Shown in pieces: positions 53,106-62,287 of a DNA stretch of 64,000 bases (the stretch's first letter is position 1; every line of letters begins with the position of its first letter). A model generated the notes under the pieces. The model saw only the letters and a list, made by a program, of their open reading frames with translations, was not told the DNA's origin and searched no databases. The DNA is from Rhodospirillales bacterium (GTDB lineage: Bacteria; Pseudomonadota; Alphaproteobacteria; BOG-932; Roseiterribacteraceae), in contig PLTD01000237.1 of the NCBI GenBank assembly GCA_003165335.1, positions 37,637 through 101,636 on the forward strand, given 5' to 3'. The translations under genes were made by a program, and so were the position numbers.

Positions 53106-54218
53106 ATGAACGAGGTCAGCGCAGCGGAAAAAGCCATGACGGGCCAAGTCTGGGAGGACTTCTGCGACAGTCTGAAAGAGGCCGGGAAAATCGTACTGCG
53201 GCCAGAAACCCCGGCAGACCCGTTTAACCGCGCGCTGGGATACCGGTTTCTTTCGCAGTTGCTGCGCGCAGGACTGGAATCGGCGCTCGACTACTCCAAT
53301 CCCCAGTTTCCGGCCTTCTTTCGTCTGGCCGACGAAACCAAGAAAATGTTGAACGACAACCCGGACAATTACTATCAGAACTGCGTGATCGACGGGCGCT
53401 ACGACTATCGGATAACCGGCAGGCTGGGCACAGTTCCTTGGTTCAGCATCGGCTCCAAAGGGAGTGCGCTGGATGCAGCGCGCATGGTCGATACCGGCAA
53501 TATCGATTCTACGCAGATGCAGTTCGGCCCGAATGGCGATTTCGAAATCTTGGCCAGCGTTGAGAAGAAAGAAGGCAATTGGCTGCCGCTATCCCCCACG
53601 TCGCGCATGCTGATCGTTCGTCAAACCTTCGGTGATCGCCGAAAAGAACATATTGCCGATCTCAGGATCGAATGTCTCAACCCGACAGAAGCAGACAATA
53701 ATCTAACGCCCGAGCGCCTGGACGCCGGGCTAAGAAATGCGGCCCTTTTCGTCAAAAATATCGGCGCGATGACGATTGCCTGGCAGGAGCGATATCGCAA
53801 ACTGCATACCAATCTGTTGCCGGAAGACGATCAGCAGCGCTGCCTCGACGCCGGCGGCGACCCGAATATTCACTACTATCAAAGCTATTGGGAATTGGCG
53901 CCGGACGAAGCGCTGTATGTGCATATCACCGACATACCCGACTGCCAGACATGGAATCTGCAGATATCGAATTATTGGATGCAATCGCTGGATTATCGCT
54001 ACTTCCCGATCTGCGCAAACAAATACACCGCGCATTACGAACCTGACGGTTCCGTAAAAATCGTCATTGCGCACAGCAACCCAGGGGCGGCATTTCCCAA
54101 TTGGCTGAATACGCTCGGACATACCCAGGGGGGCATGAACGGCCGCATAGTCGGTGCCAAACAATTCCCAAAGGAGATGCACGCCAAGGTGGTCAAGTTT
54201 CGTGAATTGAAGGGCTGA
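53106..54218 (+). CDS. DUF1214-type protein
   Basis: A 370-aa soluble protein, without a signal peptide, whose C-terminal part (WNLQISNYWMQSLDYRYFPI; YEPDGSVKIVIAHSNPGAAF; LNTLGHTQGGMNGRIVGAKQ) resembles DUF1214. The N-terminal 100 residues are helical. It is the third gene of the SDR/sulfotransferase operon, preceded by GGGAGGACGAA. The family is often found with steroid- or terpenoid-like catabolic genes, with unknown activity. A related exported DUF1254/DUF1214 protein is at 24.6 kb. Confidence 0.75.
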   Translation: MNEVSAAEKAMTGQVWEDFCDSLKEAGKIVLRPETPADPFNRALGYRFLSQLLRAGLESALDYSNPQFPAFFRLADETKKMLNDNPDNYYQNCVIDGRYDYRITGRLGTVPWFSIGSKGSALDAARMVDTGNIDSTQMQFGPNGDFEILASVEKKEGNWLPLSPTSRMLIVRQTFGDRRKEHIADLRIECLNPTEADNNLTPERLDAGLRNAALFVKNIGAMTIAWQERYRKLHTNLLPEDDQQRCLDAGGDPNIHYYQSYWELAPDEALYVHITDIPDCQTWNLQISNYWMQSLDYRYFPICANKYTAHYEPDGSVKIVIAHSNPGAAFPNWLNTLGHTQGGMNGRIVGAKQFPKEMHAKVVKFRELKG

Positions 54219-54225
54219 GAGTCAG

Positions 54226-55008
54226 ATGGGATTGCTTAACGGAAAAGTGGGATTGATCACCGGGGTCGGCCCCGGTATGGGGCGGGACTTGGCGCTCGCC
54301 TTTGCGAGGGAAGGTGCCGATGTCGTTCTCACCGCAAGAACCGAAGAACGTCTCAATCAAGTAGCAGCCGAGGTTCGCGCTTTGGGACGGCGCGCGCTGT
54401 GCGTTTGCGGCAGCGTTGATGATGAAGCGGACCGGGCCAGAATCGTCGCTGCCGCTGAGCAGGAATTCGGTAGCATCGATGTGCTTGTGAACAATGCGTT
54501 CCAGCAACCGCCGTTCGAAACGCTGGAAGCGACACCGCTGGATACGATTCGCGCGGGGCTCGAGATCAATCTTCTGGCTGCGCTCGGCATGACTCAACGG
54601 GTTGCGCCGCTCATGCGCAAATGCGGCGGCGGGGCGATCGTGATGGTCAATTCCGCCATTCTGCGCCAACCGCTGGCGACCATGGGCGCATATAAGATGG
54701 CAAAGCACGGCTTGCTCGGTATGGCGCAGGCCCTTGCGGTGGAGCTCGGCCCAGATGGCATCCGCGTTAACAGCGTTGCCCCTTGGTATATCCAGGGAGA
54801 GTCGGTTCAGGCGCACTTCAGGGCGGCAGCCGAAGCCAACGGCACGACCGCCGCCGCTATCGAGGCGGGTATCGCATCCCAGGCCGCCCTGCGACGGCTT
54901 CCGGCATCGGATGAAATCTCGGACGTCGTCGTGTTTCTCGCATCCTGGCTGTCGCGCGCGGTGACGGGTCAGTGCATCGATGTAAATTGCGGCGCATTTT
55001 ACAATTGA
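54226..55008 (+). CDS. Short-chain dehydrogenase/reductase
   Basis: A 260-aa classical SDR: TGVGPGMGRDLALAFAREGA (an unusual GVGPGMG form of the cofactor loop), VNNAFQQPPF in place of the NNAG motif, Ser region VNSAILRQP and YKMAK as the catalytic Tyr/Lys. The altered cofactor loop is found in a group of hydroxysteroid-like SDRs. Starts 7 nt after the DUF1214 stop, in the same operon. Substrate unknown. Confidence 0.88.
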   Translation: MGLLNGKVGLITGVGPGMGRDLALAFAREGADVVLTARTEERLNQVAAEVRALGRRALCVCGSVDDEADRARIVAAAEQEFGSIDVLVNNAFQQPPFETLEATPLDTIRAGLEINLLAALGMTQRVAPLMRKCGGGAIVMVNSAILRQPLATMGAYKMAKHGLLGMAQALAVELGPDGIRVNSVAPWYIQGESVQAHFRAAAEANGTTAAAIEAGIASQAALRRLPASDEISDVVVFLASWLSRAVTGQCIDVNCGAFYN

Positions 55009-55138
55009 ACGCTTCTGCGGAACCCCATGCGCATTGCTGCAACCGGGCTTTCTCTGAGCGTTCCAAGTCATTTAATAACAAGCTCGCTCACCACTCTAAC
55101 CACAGTAACAAGTTTTAACTCCCAGGAGCCTTTCTTTT

Positions 55139-57022
55139 ATGGATTCAGCAGTCGACTCCCATTTCATTCGGCGCGCGGTGGAACTGGCAAATCTCGATGC
55201 CGTGCGGGTGGCTCTCGCCCAGCAAACAGGCGATCCCCAGATCCAAGAGCTCCCCATTGCTGCAAAGCTCGATGCCGAAGGCCGCGAACTGCTGATCCGT
55301 AAGGCCGTAGCCTGGCTTGAAGAGAACGCCGCGAACGGTGTTTCACCGACGGAGCCGCCGCAAGCCGAACTGCGCAAACTGATGAACCTCGCGACAGGCG
55401 TGGTGATGAGCGACCTGGAGTTTGAGGCGCGCCGCGACCTTCCAGCCTTTCGCCCCTTCCCCTTTGCCAACGCGGCTTGGACCAGCGCTCGCCCGACTCT
55501 CCCCGAAGGGTTCAAGGTCGCGATCATCGGCAGCGGCATTTCCGGCATTGCCGCGGGCATCCAGTGCGAACTCCTCGGCCTTCCCTATGTTGTCATTGAG
55601 CGCCGCTCTGAGCCCGGGGGCACCTGGACGATCAACCGCTATCCCGATGTGCGCGTCGATACCCACTCCATCATTTATGAATATAGTTTCGAGAAAACCT
55701 ATAACTGGAAGGAATATTTCGGTCGCGGCAGCGACGTTCGCGGCTATATCGACCATGTTTCCCGCAAATACGGCGTCTTCAAAAATACCCGGTTCGACTG
55801 CGACCTGAAGCGGGCCATATTCGACGAGGCACGCAACGTCTGGACGCTGCACGTTGAAACGCCGAATGGAAACGAGACCATTCAGGCCAACGTCATCATT
55901 ACCGCATCGGGATTGTTTGCGAACCCCAAGATCCCGCAATTCGAAGGACGCGACAGTTTTGAAGGCCGGATCGTCCACCCATCCGCATGGCCGCAGGAAC
56001 TCGATCTCGAGGGGAAGCGCGTGGCAATCATCGGCAACGGCTCGACCGGGGTCCAAATCCTGGGCACGATAGCCCGCACGGCAAAGCAGGTGCATGTGTT
56101 CCAGCGCACACCGCAATGGATCAGTCCGCGCGAAAAATACGGAAAGCCGCTCGAGCCGGAAATCACCTGGTTGCTCGAGAATTTTCCCGGTTATTGGAAC
56201 TGGTGGCGCTACATGCAGACAGCCGCCCTGTTCGAAACCCACGACTTCCTGCTGGCGGACCCAAAGTGGCAAGCGAAGGGCGGAAAGCTGAATCCGAAGA
56301 GCGACTATCTCCGCGATTTTCTAACCAACTATATCAAGAGCGAAACCGGTGGCAGGGAAGACCTAGTCTCGCGCCTGATCCCCGATTACGCGCCCTTCTC
56401 CCGACGCCCTGTCGTCGATAACGGCTGGTACCGTGCCTTGACGCGAGACAACGTCGAGCTGGTTACCGACAACATCGCCAGGCTCACCCCGCATGGCATC
56501 GAGACGACGGATGGAAAGATTCGCGATGTCGACGTGATCGTCACCGCGACGGGGTTCGACGTCGCCAAATATCTATGGCCGGCTCACTATACCGGCAAGA
56601 ATGGTGTCGACCTTCATGAGGCGTGGTCGAGTAAAGGTCCTCGCGCCTATATCGGCATGATGGTGCCGGATTTCCCCAATTTTTTCATGATTTACGGCCC
56701 AAATTCCCAACCCCTTTCGGGCGGAACCGGCCTGCACGCCTGGTACGTCGTGTGGGCGGCCTATGCCGCACAATGCATCGTGAAAATGATTGAACAGGGC
56801 AAGTCACGCGTCGAGGTCAAGCACACTGCCTTCGAACGCTATAACGCCGCGCTGGACGCTGCAGGGGCCGAACTCATCCAGATGAAAAAGGAGGGCGGCG
56901 TCGAAAAAAACTATTACGTCAATAATGAACATGGCCGCCTCCAGGTAAGTGCCCCCTGGGTAAGCCCGGAATTCCACCGCATGTGCTCCAAAGTCGAATG
57001 GAGCGATTTGGAAATATCCTGA
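55139..57022 (+). CDS. Baeyer-Villiger monooxygenase with N-terminal extension (HAPMO-like)
   Basis: A 627-aa FAD/NADPH monooxygenase. The first 120 residues are an extra helical domain absent from cyclohexanone monooxygenase but present in 4-hydroxyacetophenone monooxygenase, whose length (about 640) is similar. FAD site GSGISG (131-136), the BVMO fingerprint FEGRIVHPSAWP (F274, G276, H280, W284) and the NADPH motif IIGNGSTGVQIL follow. It probably oxidises an aryl or cyclic ketone to an ester or lactone. It ends the rightward operon and is tail to tail with the exported-protein genes. Confidence 0.93.
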   Translation: MDSAVDSHFIRRAVELANLDAVRVALAQQTGDPQIQELPIAAKLDAEGRELLIRKAVAWLEENAANGVSPTEPPQAELRKLMNLATGVVMSDLEFEARRDLPAFRPFPFANAAWTSARPTLPEGFKVAIIGSGISGIAAGIQCELLGLPYVVIERRSEPGGTWTINRYPDVRVDTHSIIYEYSFEKTYNWKEYFGRGSDVRGYIDHVSRKYGVFKNTRFDCDLKRAIFDEARNVWTLHVETPNGNETIQANVIITASGLFANPKIPQFEGRDSFEGRIVHPSAWPQELDLEGKRVAIIGNGSTGVQILGTIARTAKQVHVFQRTPQWISPREKYGKPLEPEITWLLENFPGYWNWWRYMQTAALFETHDFLLADPKWQAKGGKLNPKSDYLRDFLTNYIKSETGGREDLVSRLIPDYAPFSRRPVVDNGWYRALTRDNVELVTDNIARLTPHGIETTDGKIRDVDVIVTATGFDVAKYLWPAHYTGKNGVDLHEAWSSKGPRAYIGMMVPDFPNFFMIYGPNSQPLSGGTGLHAWYVVWAAYAAQCIVKMIEQGKSRVEVKHTAFERYNAALDAAGAELIQMKKEGGVEKNYYVNNEHGRLQVSAPWVSPEFHRMCSKVEWSDLEIS

Positions 57023-57066
57023 CGGTCCCTTGCCGAAGCCAAAGCAAACCTTAGCTCAGCAGTTCG

Positions 57067-57891
57067 TCACTGAACTATATTCGCCACTTCCCAGTGGGTC
57101 CCGGCATTGCCGATCAGTGTCCAATTACCCTCGCCGGAGGTGTCGCCAAGCTTTGTGTCGCGGACATAGGTATAGAGCGGATGGTTTTTCCACGACCATT
57201 GGCTCGTTCCATCGCCCCTGGCGACCACCGACCAATCGCCCGCGGGCACCGCATTCGCCGGCGCGATCAGCGGCAGCCAGGTTCGGGCACAGTCATCGGT
57301 GCAGGCCGATGGCGCAGGGCTGGATTGATGGCGGGGGGTACCGTTAGCCCCGGCATTATAAACGAACTGCACCAGCATATAGAGGGTTCGGCCGTCGTCG
57401 GTTGTGAAACTGGGGCCAAAGTCGGTTGACCTTATAGTCACCCCCGCAGGCATGAAATTTCGAACGGCCATTGCCGCATGCCAGTGTCCGACGAAACCGT
57501 CGCCGCTCACGTCGCCGGGAACATTGTCGCCGGAAAAGCTGTAAAGCGGCTTGCCTCTGTAGGCCCATTGTTTGGTTCCATCGTCGCGTGTCACGATCGA
57601 CCAATCGCCCGAAGGTTTGGCGATTCTCGGTGCCGCGAGCGGCAACCAGGTCTCAGCGCATTCGGCATTGCAGTTGGATTTGCCGCGTCCGTCATCGTCG
57701 GACGTATAAAGCGTCATGCCGTGAGCGTCCGCGATAGCGTCACCATAGACGGTTTTGTGGCTGCTCAAGCCCGCGATCAGGCTTGCCGCGTCAGACGATT
57801 GCGCAGGCGTATCGGCTCCGGCGGCAAAAGCGACGAGACTTGCAAACGCGGTCCCGATACAAAGAACCACTCGGGTCATCGACTTGGCCAT
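57067..57891 (-). CDS. Secreted protein with two Lipoprotein_15-type repeats
   Basis: A 274-aa exported protein (signal peptide ending SLVAFAAGA). It carries two copies of the secreted-repeat domain (COG4315/Lipoprotein_15 type): MTLYTSDDDGRGKSNCNAEC with AETWLPLAA, and a second copy with ACTDDCARTWLPLIAPANAV and PLYTYVRDTKLGDTSGEGNW. Each has the W-(S/A)-(Y/W)-(R/K) loop and paired Cys. The role of the domain is unknown; it sometimes accompanies cytochromes. The gene lies 7 nt downstream of the DUF1552 gene and is probably part of its operon. Confidence 0.83.
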   Translation of the reverse strand: MAKSMTRVVLCIGTAFASLVAFAAGADTPAQSSDAASLIAGLSSHKTVYGDAIADAHGMTLYTSDDDGRGKSNCNAECAETWLPLAAPRIAKPSGDWSIVTRDDGTKQWAYRGKPLYSFSGDNVPGDVSGDGFVGHWHAAMAVRNFMPAGVTIRSTDFGPSFTTDDGRTLYMLVQFVYNAGANGTPRHQSSPAPSACTDDCARTWLPLIAPANAVPAGDWSVVARGDGTSQWSWKNHPLYTYVRDTKLGDTSGEGNWTLIGNAGTHWEVANIVQ

Positions 57892-57898
57892 GGTCGGG

Positions 57899-59233
57899 TC
57901 ACACCATCAGTTCAGAGATGCTTTTCGACGTCTGCATCGAACCGGCACCCCATTCGTTCATCGGGACACCCATCGCCTGCTGCACCGTCAGACCCACACG
58001 CGTCACAGGATCGCCATTGCCGGCGATATGGATCCCCGTCTTGATTTTGCCCCCTGCCCGCCCGGCGATCAGCATGGGTATGGTTTCGAGCGAGTGAATC
58101 TTCGCAAAGCTGCACTCGCTGTGAGCAAAGACGAGCGAATGGTCCAAAAGCGTCCCGTCACCTTCCTTAACGCCGTCCAAAGTCACGAGCATCGTCTGCA
58201 GGGCTTCGACGATTCGTTCGACGAAAAAAGTCGCCTCCGGCTGGCAACCGGTCTTTTCGTCGATCGGTTCTTCATGAGTCAACTGATGGTGTGTAACCGT
58301 GCTTCCCGCCTTGCGCAGCGACGAGCCGGCGTCGGCAAACACCATGTTGAATACCTTGGTCTGATTGCAGGCCAACGCATGGGCCAGCAACTCAGCCAGA
58401 AGTTTATGATTTGCGATCGCATCGTCGATCTGCGTTCCGGTCTTCGTCACGGCGGGCTGGCTTGGCACGCTGCAGGCTTCGAGCGGGGCCGGCTTTTCGA
58501 GCTGAATTTCGAGTTGCTGCTCCAGCTGGCGGATTGACGTGAAATATTGATCGAGGCGAGCCCGATCGGTCGTTCCGACTTCGGCAAGGAGAGCGTCGCG
58601 CTGTTCCTTGATGGCTGAGAGCGCACTCTTACGCACCATTACCTTGGGATCCGGTGTGAAGTTGGCCGCATTCGGATCCTTGAAATCCGCCCCGAATAAC
58701 CGTGCGTAAAATGCGGCCGGGGACGGTTCGGCGGCATTGATAACCGCCGAACTGCGAAGACTGTTGCTGTCGCGAGGATTACCGGTCGCAGTCAGTTCCA
58801 ATGACCGGAACCGCGTAGCAGTGCCGATCGTGTCAGCAATGGTGGTGTCGAAGGTGGGAAAATCGACCAATCCCTGACCTTTCGGTGCACTGCCGGTCAA
58901 GATGCTCATGCTGCCGGTGTAATGCGGCACCGCGCCCTTGCCGTCCGTGTTGGCCTTGAACCCGCTGCAGATCGTCAGCCTGTCCCGGAACGCCTCAAGC
59001 GGCTTAAGCTCAGTGGGCATATCGTAGCCGGTGCCGGTCTTGTTCGGAATCCAACGCCCCGGAGTCAGACCACAGCCCCAGAACCAGGTACCGAAACGAA
59101 CCGGTAGCTGTGCGCCCGTGGCGGCAATCGCAGTGCCGTTGTCATTGAGAAAGCAATCGAGGAATGGCAGTGCAACGCTGACGGCACCGCCGCCAAGCAC
59201 GCCGCGCAATGCGGTCCGCCGCGTGAATCTCAT
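57899..59233 (-). CDS. Tat-exported DUF1552 protein
   Basis: A 444-aa protein with a twin-arginine signal (MRFTRRTALRGVLGGGAVSV). It has the DUF1552 core (FGTWFWGCGLTPGRWIPNKT; CSGFKANTDGKGAVPHYTGS; FAHSECSFAKIHSLETIPML; GGKIKTGIHIAGNGDP). Distantly like sulfatase/alkaline-phosphatase-type folded exoproteins, but function is unknown. DUF1552 almost always pairs with DUF1592-type proteins, as it does here; the two genes overlap by 4 nt. Tat export implies a folded protein, perhaps with a cofactor or metal, in the periplasm or on the surface. Confidence 0.92.
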   Translation of the reverse strand: MRFTRRTALRGVLGGGAVSVALPFLDCFLNDNGTAIAATGAQLPVRFGTWFWGCGLTPGRWIPNKTGTGYDMPTELKPLEAFRDRLTICSGFKANTDGKGAVPHYTGSMSILTGSAPKGQGLVDFPTFDTTIADTIGTATRFRSLELTATGNPRDSNSLRSSAVINAAEPSPAAFYARLFGADFKDPNAANFTPDPKVMVRKSALSAIKEQRDALLAEVGTTDRARLDQYFTSIRQLEQQLEIQLEKPAPLEACSVPSQPAVTKTGTQIDDAIANHKLLAELLAHALACNQTKVFNMVFADAGSSLRKAGSTVTHHQLTHEEPIDEKTGCQPEATFFVERIVEALQTMLVTLDGVKEGDGTLLDHSLVFAHSECSFAKIHSLETIPMLIAGRAGGKIKTGIHIAGNGDPVTRVGLTVQQAMGVPMNEWGAGSMQTSKSISELMV

Positions 59234-60918
59234 GACTTGCGCTCCATCGATGGGGCTTTGCCCGCGCCGGAATTGGCTTGAGTTGGTGAATTGGGTGGGA
59301 TCGTAATTTTATAAAATGCATCGCTGATCGCGATACGGCGCATCAGGTCAGGGACCCGATAGCCGTCGGCCGCGAAACGGTCCTGCAAATATTTGATCCA
59401 CTCGACCTCGCCCTTAGCGGGCAAATGACCGGACGCGTATCCGTAGATTCGGTTGACCAGGCAGGCCGTGGCCGCCGGCGAGTCATGCAGCGTCTTGCCG
59501 AGCCCGACAGCGCCCGAGAACTGCATTGCGTCCAGTTGGCCGCTGTCGTCTATCGGCGCCCCATTCTCTTGTTGCCTCAAAGCACCAAGCCCATCGAAGT
59601 TTTCCAACGAAAGGCCGATTGGATCGATAATCTTGTGACAACCCGCGCAGGTCGGCTGCGTGCGATGCGCTGTCAAACGGTCGCGCGCAGTTCGGTAATT
59701 TGTGTTCTTGGTATCCTGAACAATCGAAAAATTGACGTTCGCCGGAGGCGTCGGGACGGCTTGACACAGCAGAATCTCGCGAACCGCCTTGCCTCTTAAG
59801 GTCGATGAACTACGGCCCGGGTGGGAATGCAGCGCCAGGAAACTGACCTCGGTAACGATACCCGTATGGGGGTCCCCGTCGGGGTATTCATGTGCCTCCC
59901 AACCTTTGCGGGCTTGAATTGGCACCTGGTAAATCGATGCCAGCAGCGGCGAGAGGAAGGTACGGCGGGTAGTGAATAGATCTCGGTAATCGCCCTTTCG
60001 CGTCACCAGATGGTCGGTGATCGTACGCAGCGTTTGTTCCTGCGCCTCGCCGGCCAGAGTTGCCGTGAATTTCGGGTATATCTGCGGGTCCTTGGCGAGC
60101 CCGCCCAACGTGTCGAAACCCAGCATGTCCGTGAAAAAGGCGCGCACCCCGGCCTTCAGGCGCGGCGAAGCCAGCATCCGGTCGACCTGACGAGCACGAC
60201 CGCGCTCGCTGTCTAGGTCACCATTCTCGGCCGCCGCCAACAGCGCGTCATCCGGCGCGGTGTTCCACAGAAAGAAGCTAAGCCGGGACGCCCTGGAATA
60301 GGCATTCAGCCGAAACCCACCTGAATTGTCGGGGTCAGATTCCGCAATCTCCTCACGGAACAGAAAGCGCGGGGATTCCAGCAGGATGGCCAGGCTGGTC
60401 TCAAGGCCATAGTAAAAGTCTCCAATGGCCCTCGTCGCATCATCAGCGACCTTCACCTGGGTCGCGATTTCACTGTCGGTCAGCGGACGACGATAAAGCT
60501 GCCGTCCGACTTCCGACAGAAACTGCCTTGCGCATACATCGTCCGGCGCAGCCTTTGAGGCGGGGCGGCATCCGACGAGAAGATCGCGATGCTTCTCGTC
60601 AACCACTTGCGCGGCGATACTCCGTGCAAGACTGTCATATTGCTCTAAACTCGCGGGGGTAATCGAGACATGGCTGGTGCCGATGGCCAGCAAACCCTCT
60701 TCGCGGACGTCAGGATCGAACCGTCCCTTTATCGTAATGTCCGAACCGAAGATATCCGCGACGATCGTCGCATATTGCTCCTGAGTTAGCCGCCGTACGG
60801 TCGTCGGCGCGCCCGACGATGCCGGCCCGGAATCGCCGCAGCCGACTAAGCTCAAGATCACCAAGCCGCAGCATGCCAACCTCAGCCAAACCCCACCTAA
60901 AGCCCTGTACACTCTCAT
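59230..60918 (-). CDS. DUF1592-type multidomain protein with a heme c motif
   Basis: A 562-aa exported protein, probably a lipoprotein: the signal peptide ends LVGCGD with a lipobox-like Cys. Domains in the usual order are DUF1587/DUF1595 (LTQEQYATIVADIFGSDITI; FLSEVGRQLYRRPLTDSEIA), DUF1592 (SRLSFFLWNTAPDDALLAAA), DUF1588 (RKGWEAHEYPDGDPHTGIVT, with CAGCHKIIDPIGLSLENFDG carrying a CxxCH) and DUF1585. One c-type heme is therefore likely, and it may transfer electrons to or from the DUF1552 partner. Overlaps that gene by 4 nt. Confidence 0.92.
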   Translation of the reverse strand: MRVYRALGGVWLRLACCGLVILSLVGCGDSGPASSGAPTTVRRLTQEQYATIVADIFGSDITIKGRFDPDVREEGLLAIGTSHVSITPASLEQYDSLARSIAAQVVDEKHRDLLVGCRPASKAAPDDVCARQFLSEVGRQLYRRPLTDSEIATQVKVADDATRAIGDFYYGLETSLAILLESPRFLFREEIAESDPDNSGGFRLNAYSRASRLSFFLWNTAPDDALLAAAENGDLDSERGRARQVDRMLASPRLKAGVRAFFTDMLGFDTLGGLAKDPQIYPKFTATLAGEAQEQTLRTITDHLVTRKGDYRDLFTTRRTFLSPLLASIYQVPIQARKGWEAHEYPDGDPHTGIVTEVSFLALHSHPGRSSSTLRGKAVREILLCQAVPTPPANVNFSIVQDTKNTNYRTARDRLTAHRTQPTCAGCHKIIDPIGLSLENFDGLGALRQQENGAPIDDSGQLDAMQFSGAVGLGKTLHDSPAATACLVNRIYGYASGHLPAKGEVEWIKYLQDRFAADGYRVPDLMRRIAISDAFYKITIPPNSPTQANSGAGKAPSMERKS

Positions 60919-60973
60919 AATCCGCGATACCGTCCCAATTTACCGAATATACCGTCGCGTCTGCGCCTAGCCA

Positions 60974-62137
60974 TCAACGAGCTGCAACGGTATTGGCCGG
61001 TTCGGCTGCCTGTGCGGTCTTGTTGCCCTTGGTCTCTGCCGGATGAATCAGGAAGGCGGGAACCGCCTCGACACCGTAGGCTGAGGAAATGGTTGTGCAT
61101 TGTCCGGTCTTAGCGTCGGGGTCGCCGTCCGCCATGCGCTGGAAGGCGTTATACATTGCCGGGCAATTTCCGGCGCTGAACTTCTCCAACAAGAACCCGG
61201 TCTTGGCCATGCCCCAATAAATCGAGGCCCAGTCCTGGTAGCCCGAGAGATGCCCCTTGAGCGACCCGTCCGGCTGGAATTCCAGACGTAGCTGCGCCCG
61301 CTTAAAATGGAATTCGGGCAGCCAGACTGCCTCACCGCGAAGGTTGAAATCCACCGGATCGGTCGTCAGCACCCCATCCTTGATCCGGCCGCGCACCGTG
61401 GCCTGCCAGCGCGTGTCGGCGGCAATCCGCATGGTCGAATCGGCCTGGACACCGCCGGCTCCGTCCTGCACCAGCGGGTCGGCGCCCTGATAGATGCCGA
61501 CCTGCACATTGTTGCTGTTGCGAATGTCATCTATGCCGGTGATCTCGATCAGATAGGTAACCAGCCCTTCGCGCATGCGCTCGTTCAGGTACTCGATGCC
61601 GAACGCATCATGGCCGTCCTTGGCCTTTGATCCGCGATGAATTTTCGAACAACCCATCACGCGATATAGCTGGTTATCGACCGCTGGCGTCCCATCGATG
61701 CCTGTGAATTTCTGGTGCGTGCAGCTGTTCGGCGTCGCCGTGCCGTCCTGTGTGCCGTCGAGATTGGCGCCGTAAGCCTGCTTTCCTTGGACAGTCTTCC
61801 AGCTGCTATCCGGCAGCGATGCCGGATCGGCGCACACATTCTCACCGTGCGGTCCGCGACCCAAGGCGGCCTTCTGAAAATCGGGGGATAGAGGATGTTC
61901 GAACAATGCCTGAATTTCGGCCGGCGTTTTGCCCTCCTTGGCAAAAACCTCTTTCCAGTCGATTTCCTGGCTGACTCCGGCGGGGCAATCGTCATCGCCG
62001 GCATAATAAGCCGGCTGGAACCACGAGATGGCAAAGCCCCTGGTCTCAGCAGCCGAGGCGGCCGTGGCGAAAATGCCGACGGCTGAGACCGCAAGGGTCA
62101 GGCAACGAATCCGGTCCAGATTGAAGATAGGCTGCAT
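60974..62137 (-). CDS. Secreted hypothetical protein (387 aa) upstream of the DUF1592/DUF1552 pair
   Basis: An exported protein with signal peptide ending VGIFATAASAAE. No family is recognised. Features: about seven Cys in the mature part (DDDCPAG, ENVCADP, NSCTHQK, MGCSKIH, GNCPAM, GQCTTIS), which could form disulfides; no CxxCH. It precedes the DUF1592 gene by 55 nt on the same strand, so it is probably the first gene of the operon and a third component of the exported system. An AAxxVPAFLIHP segment near the C-terminus is hydrophobic. A useful target for structure prediction. Confidence 0.7.
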   Translation of the reverse strand: MQPIFNLDRIRCLTLAVSAVGIFATAASAAETRGFAISWFQPAYYAGDDDCPAGVSQEIDWKEVFAKEGKTPAEIQALFEHPLSPDFQKAALGRGPHGENVCADPASLPDSSWKTVQGKQAYGANLDGTQDGTATPNSCTHQKFTGIDGTPAVDNQLYRVMGCSKIHRGSKAKDGHDAFGIEYLNERMREGLVTYLIEITGIDDIRNSNNVQVGIYQGADPLVQDGAGGVQADSTMRIAADTRWQATVRGRIKDGVLTTDPVDFNLRGEAVWLPEFHFKRAQLRLEFQPDGSLKGHLSGYQDWASIYWGMAKTGFLLEKFSAGNCPAMYNAFQRMADGDPDAKTGQCTTISSAYGVEAVPAFLIHPAETKGNKTAQAAEPANTVAAR

Positions 62138-62287
62138 TGTTCAGTTCCCCGCCGATTACATTGCGCTCAAATTGTTATTCTTTTAGGGAAGCGATAGCAA
62201 CGAAACTCTACAACTGCTCTGGACAGGAAGATCGTCGCATCCACGCCTGACACGAGTTCCCCTCATCCAGGTGCCCGGTCAAAAATG

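Noticed and set aside
55343..56272. 309-aa minus-strand ORF opposite the BVMO
   Set aside because: Lies wholly within a gene with an intact BVMO fingerprint; no start signal or family.
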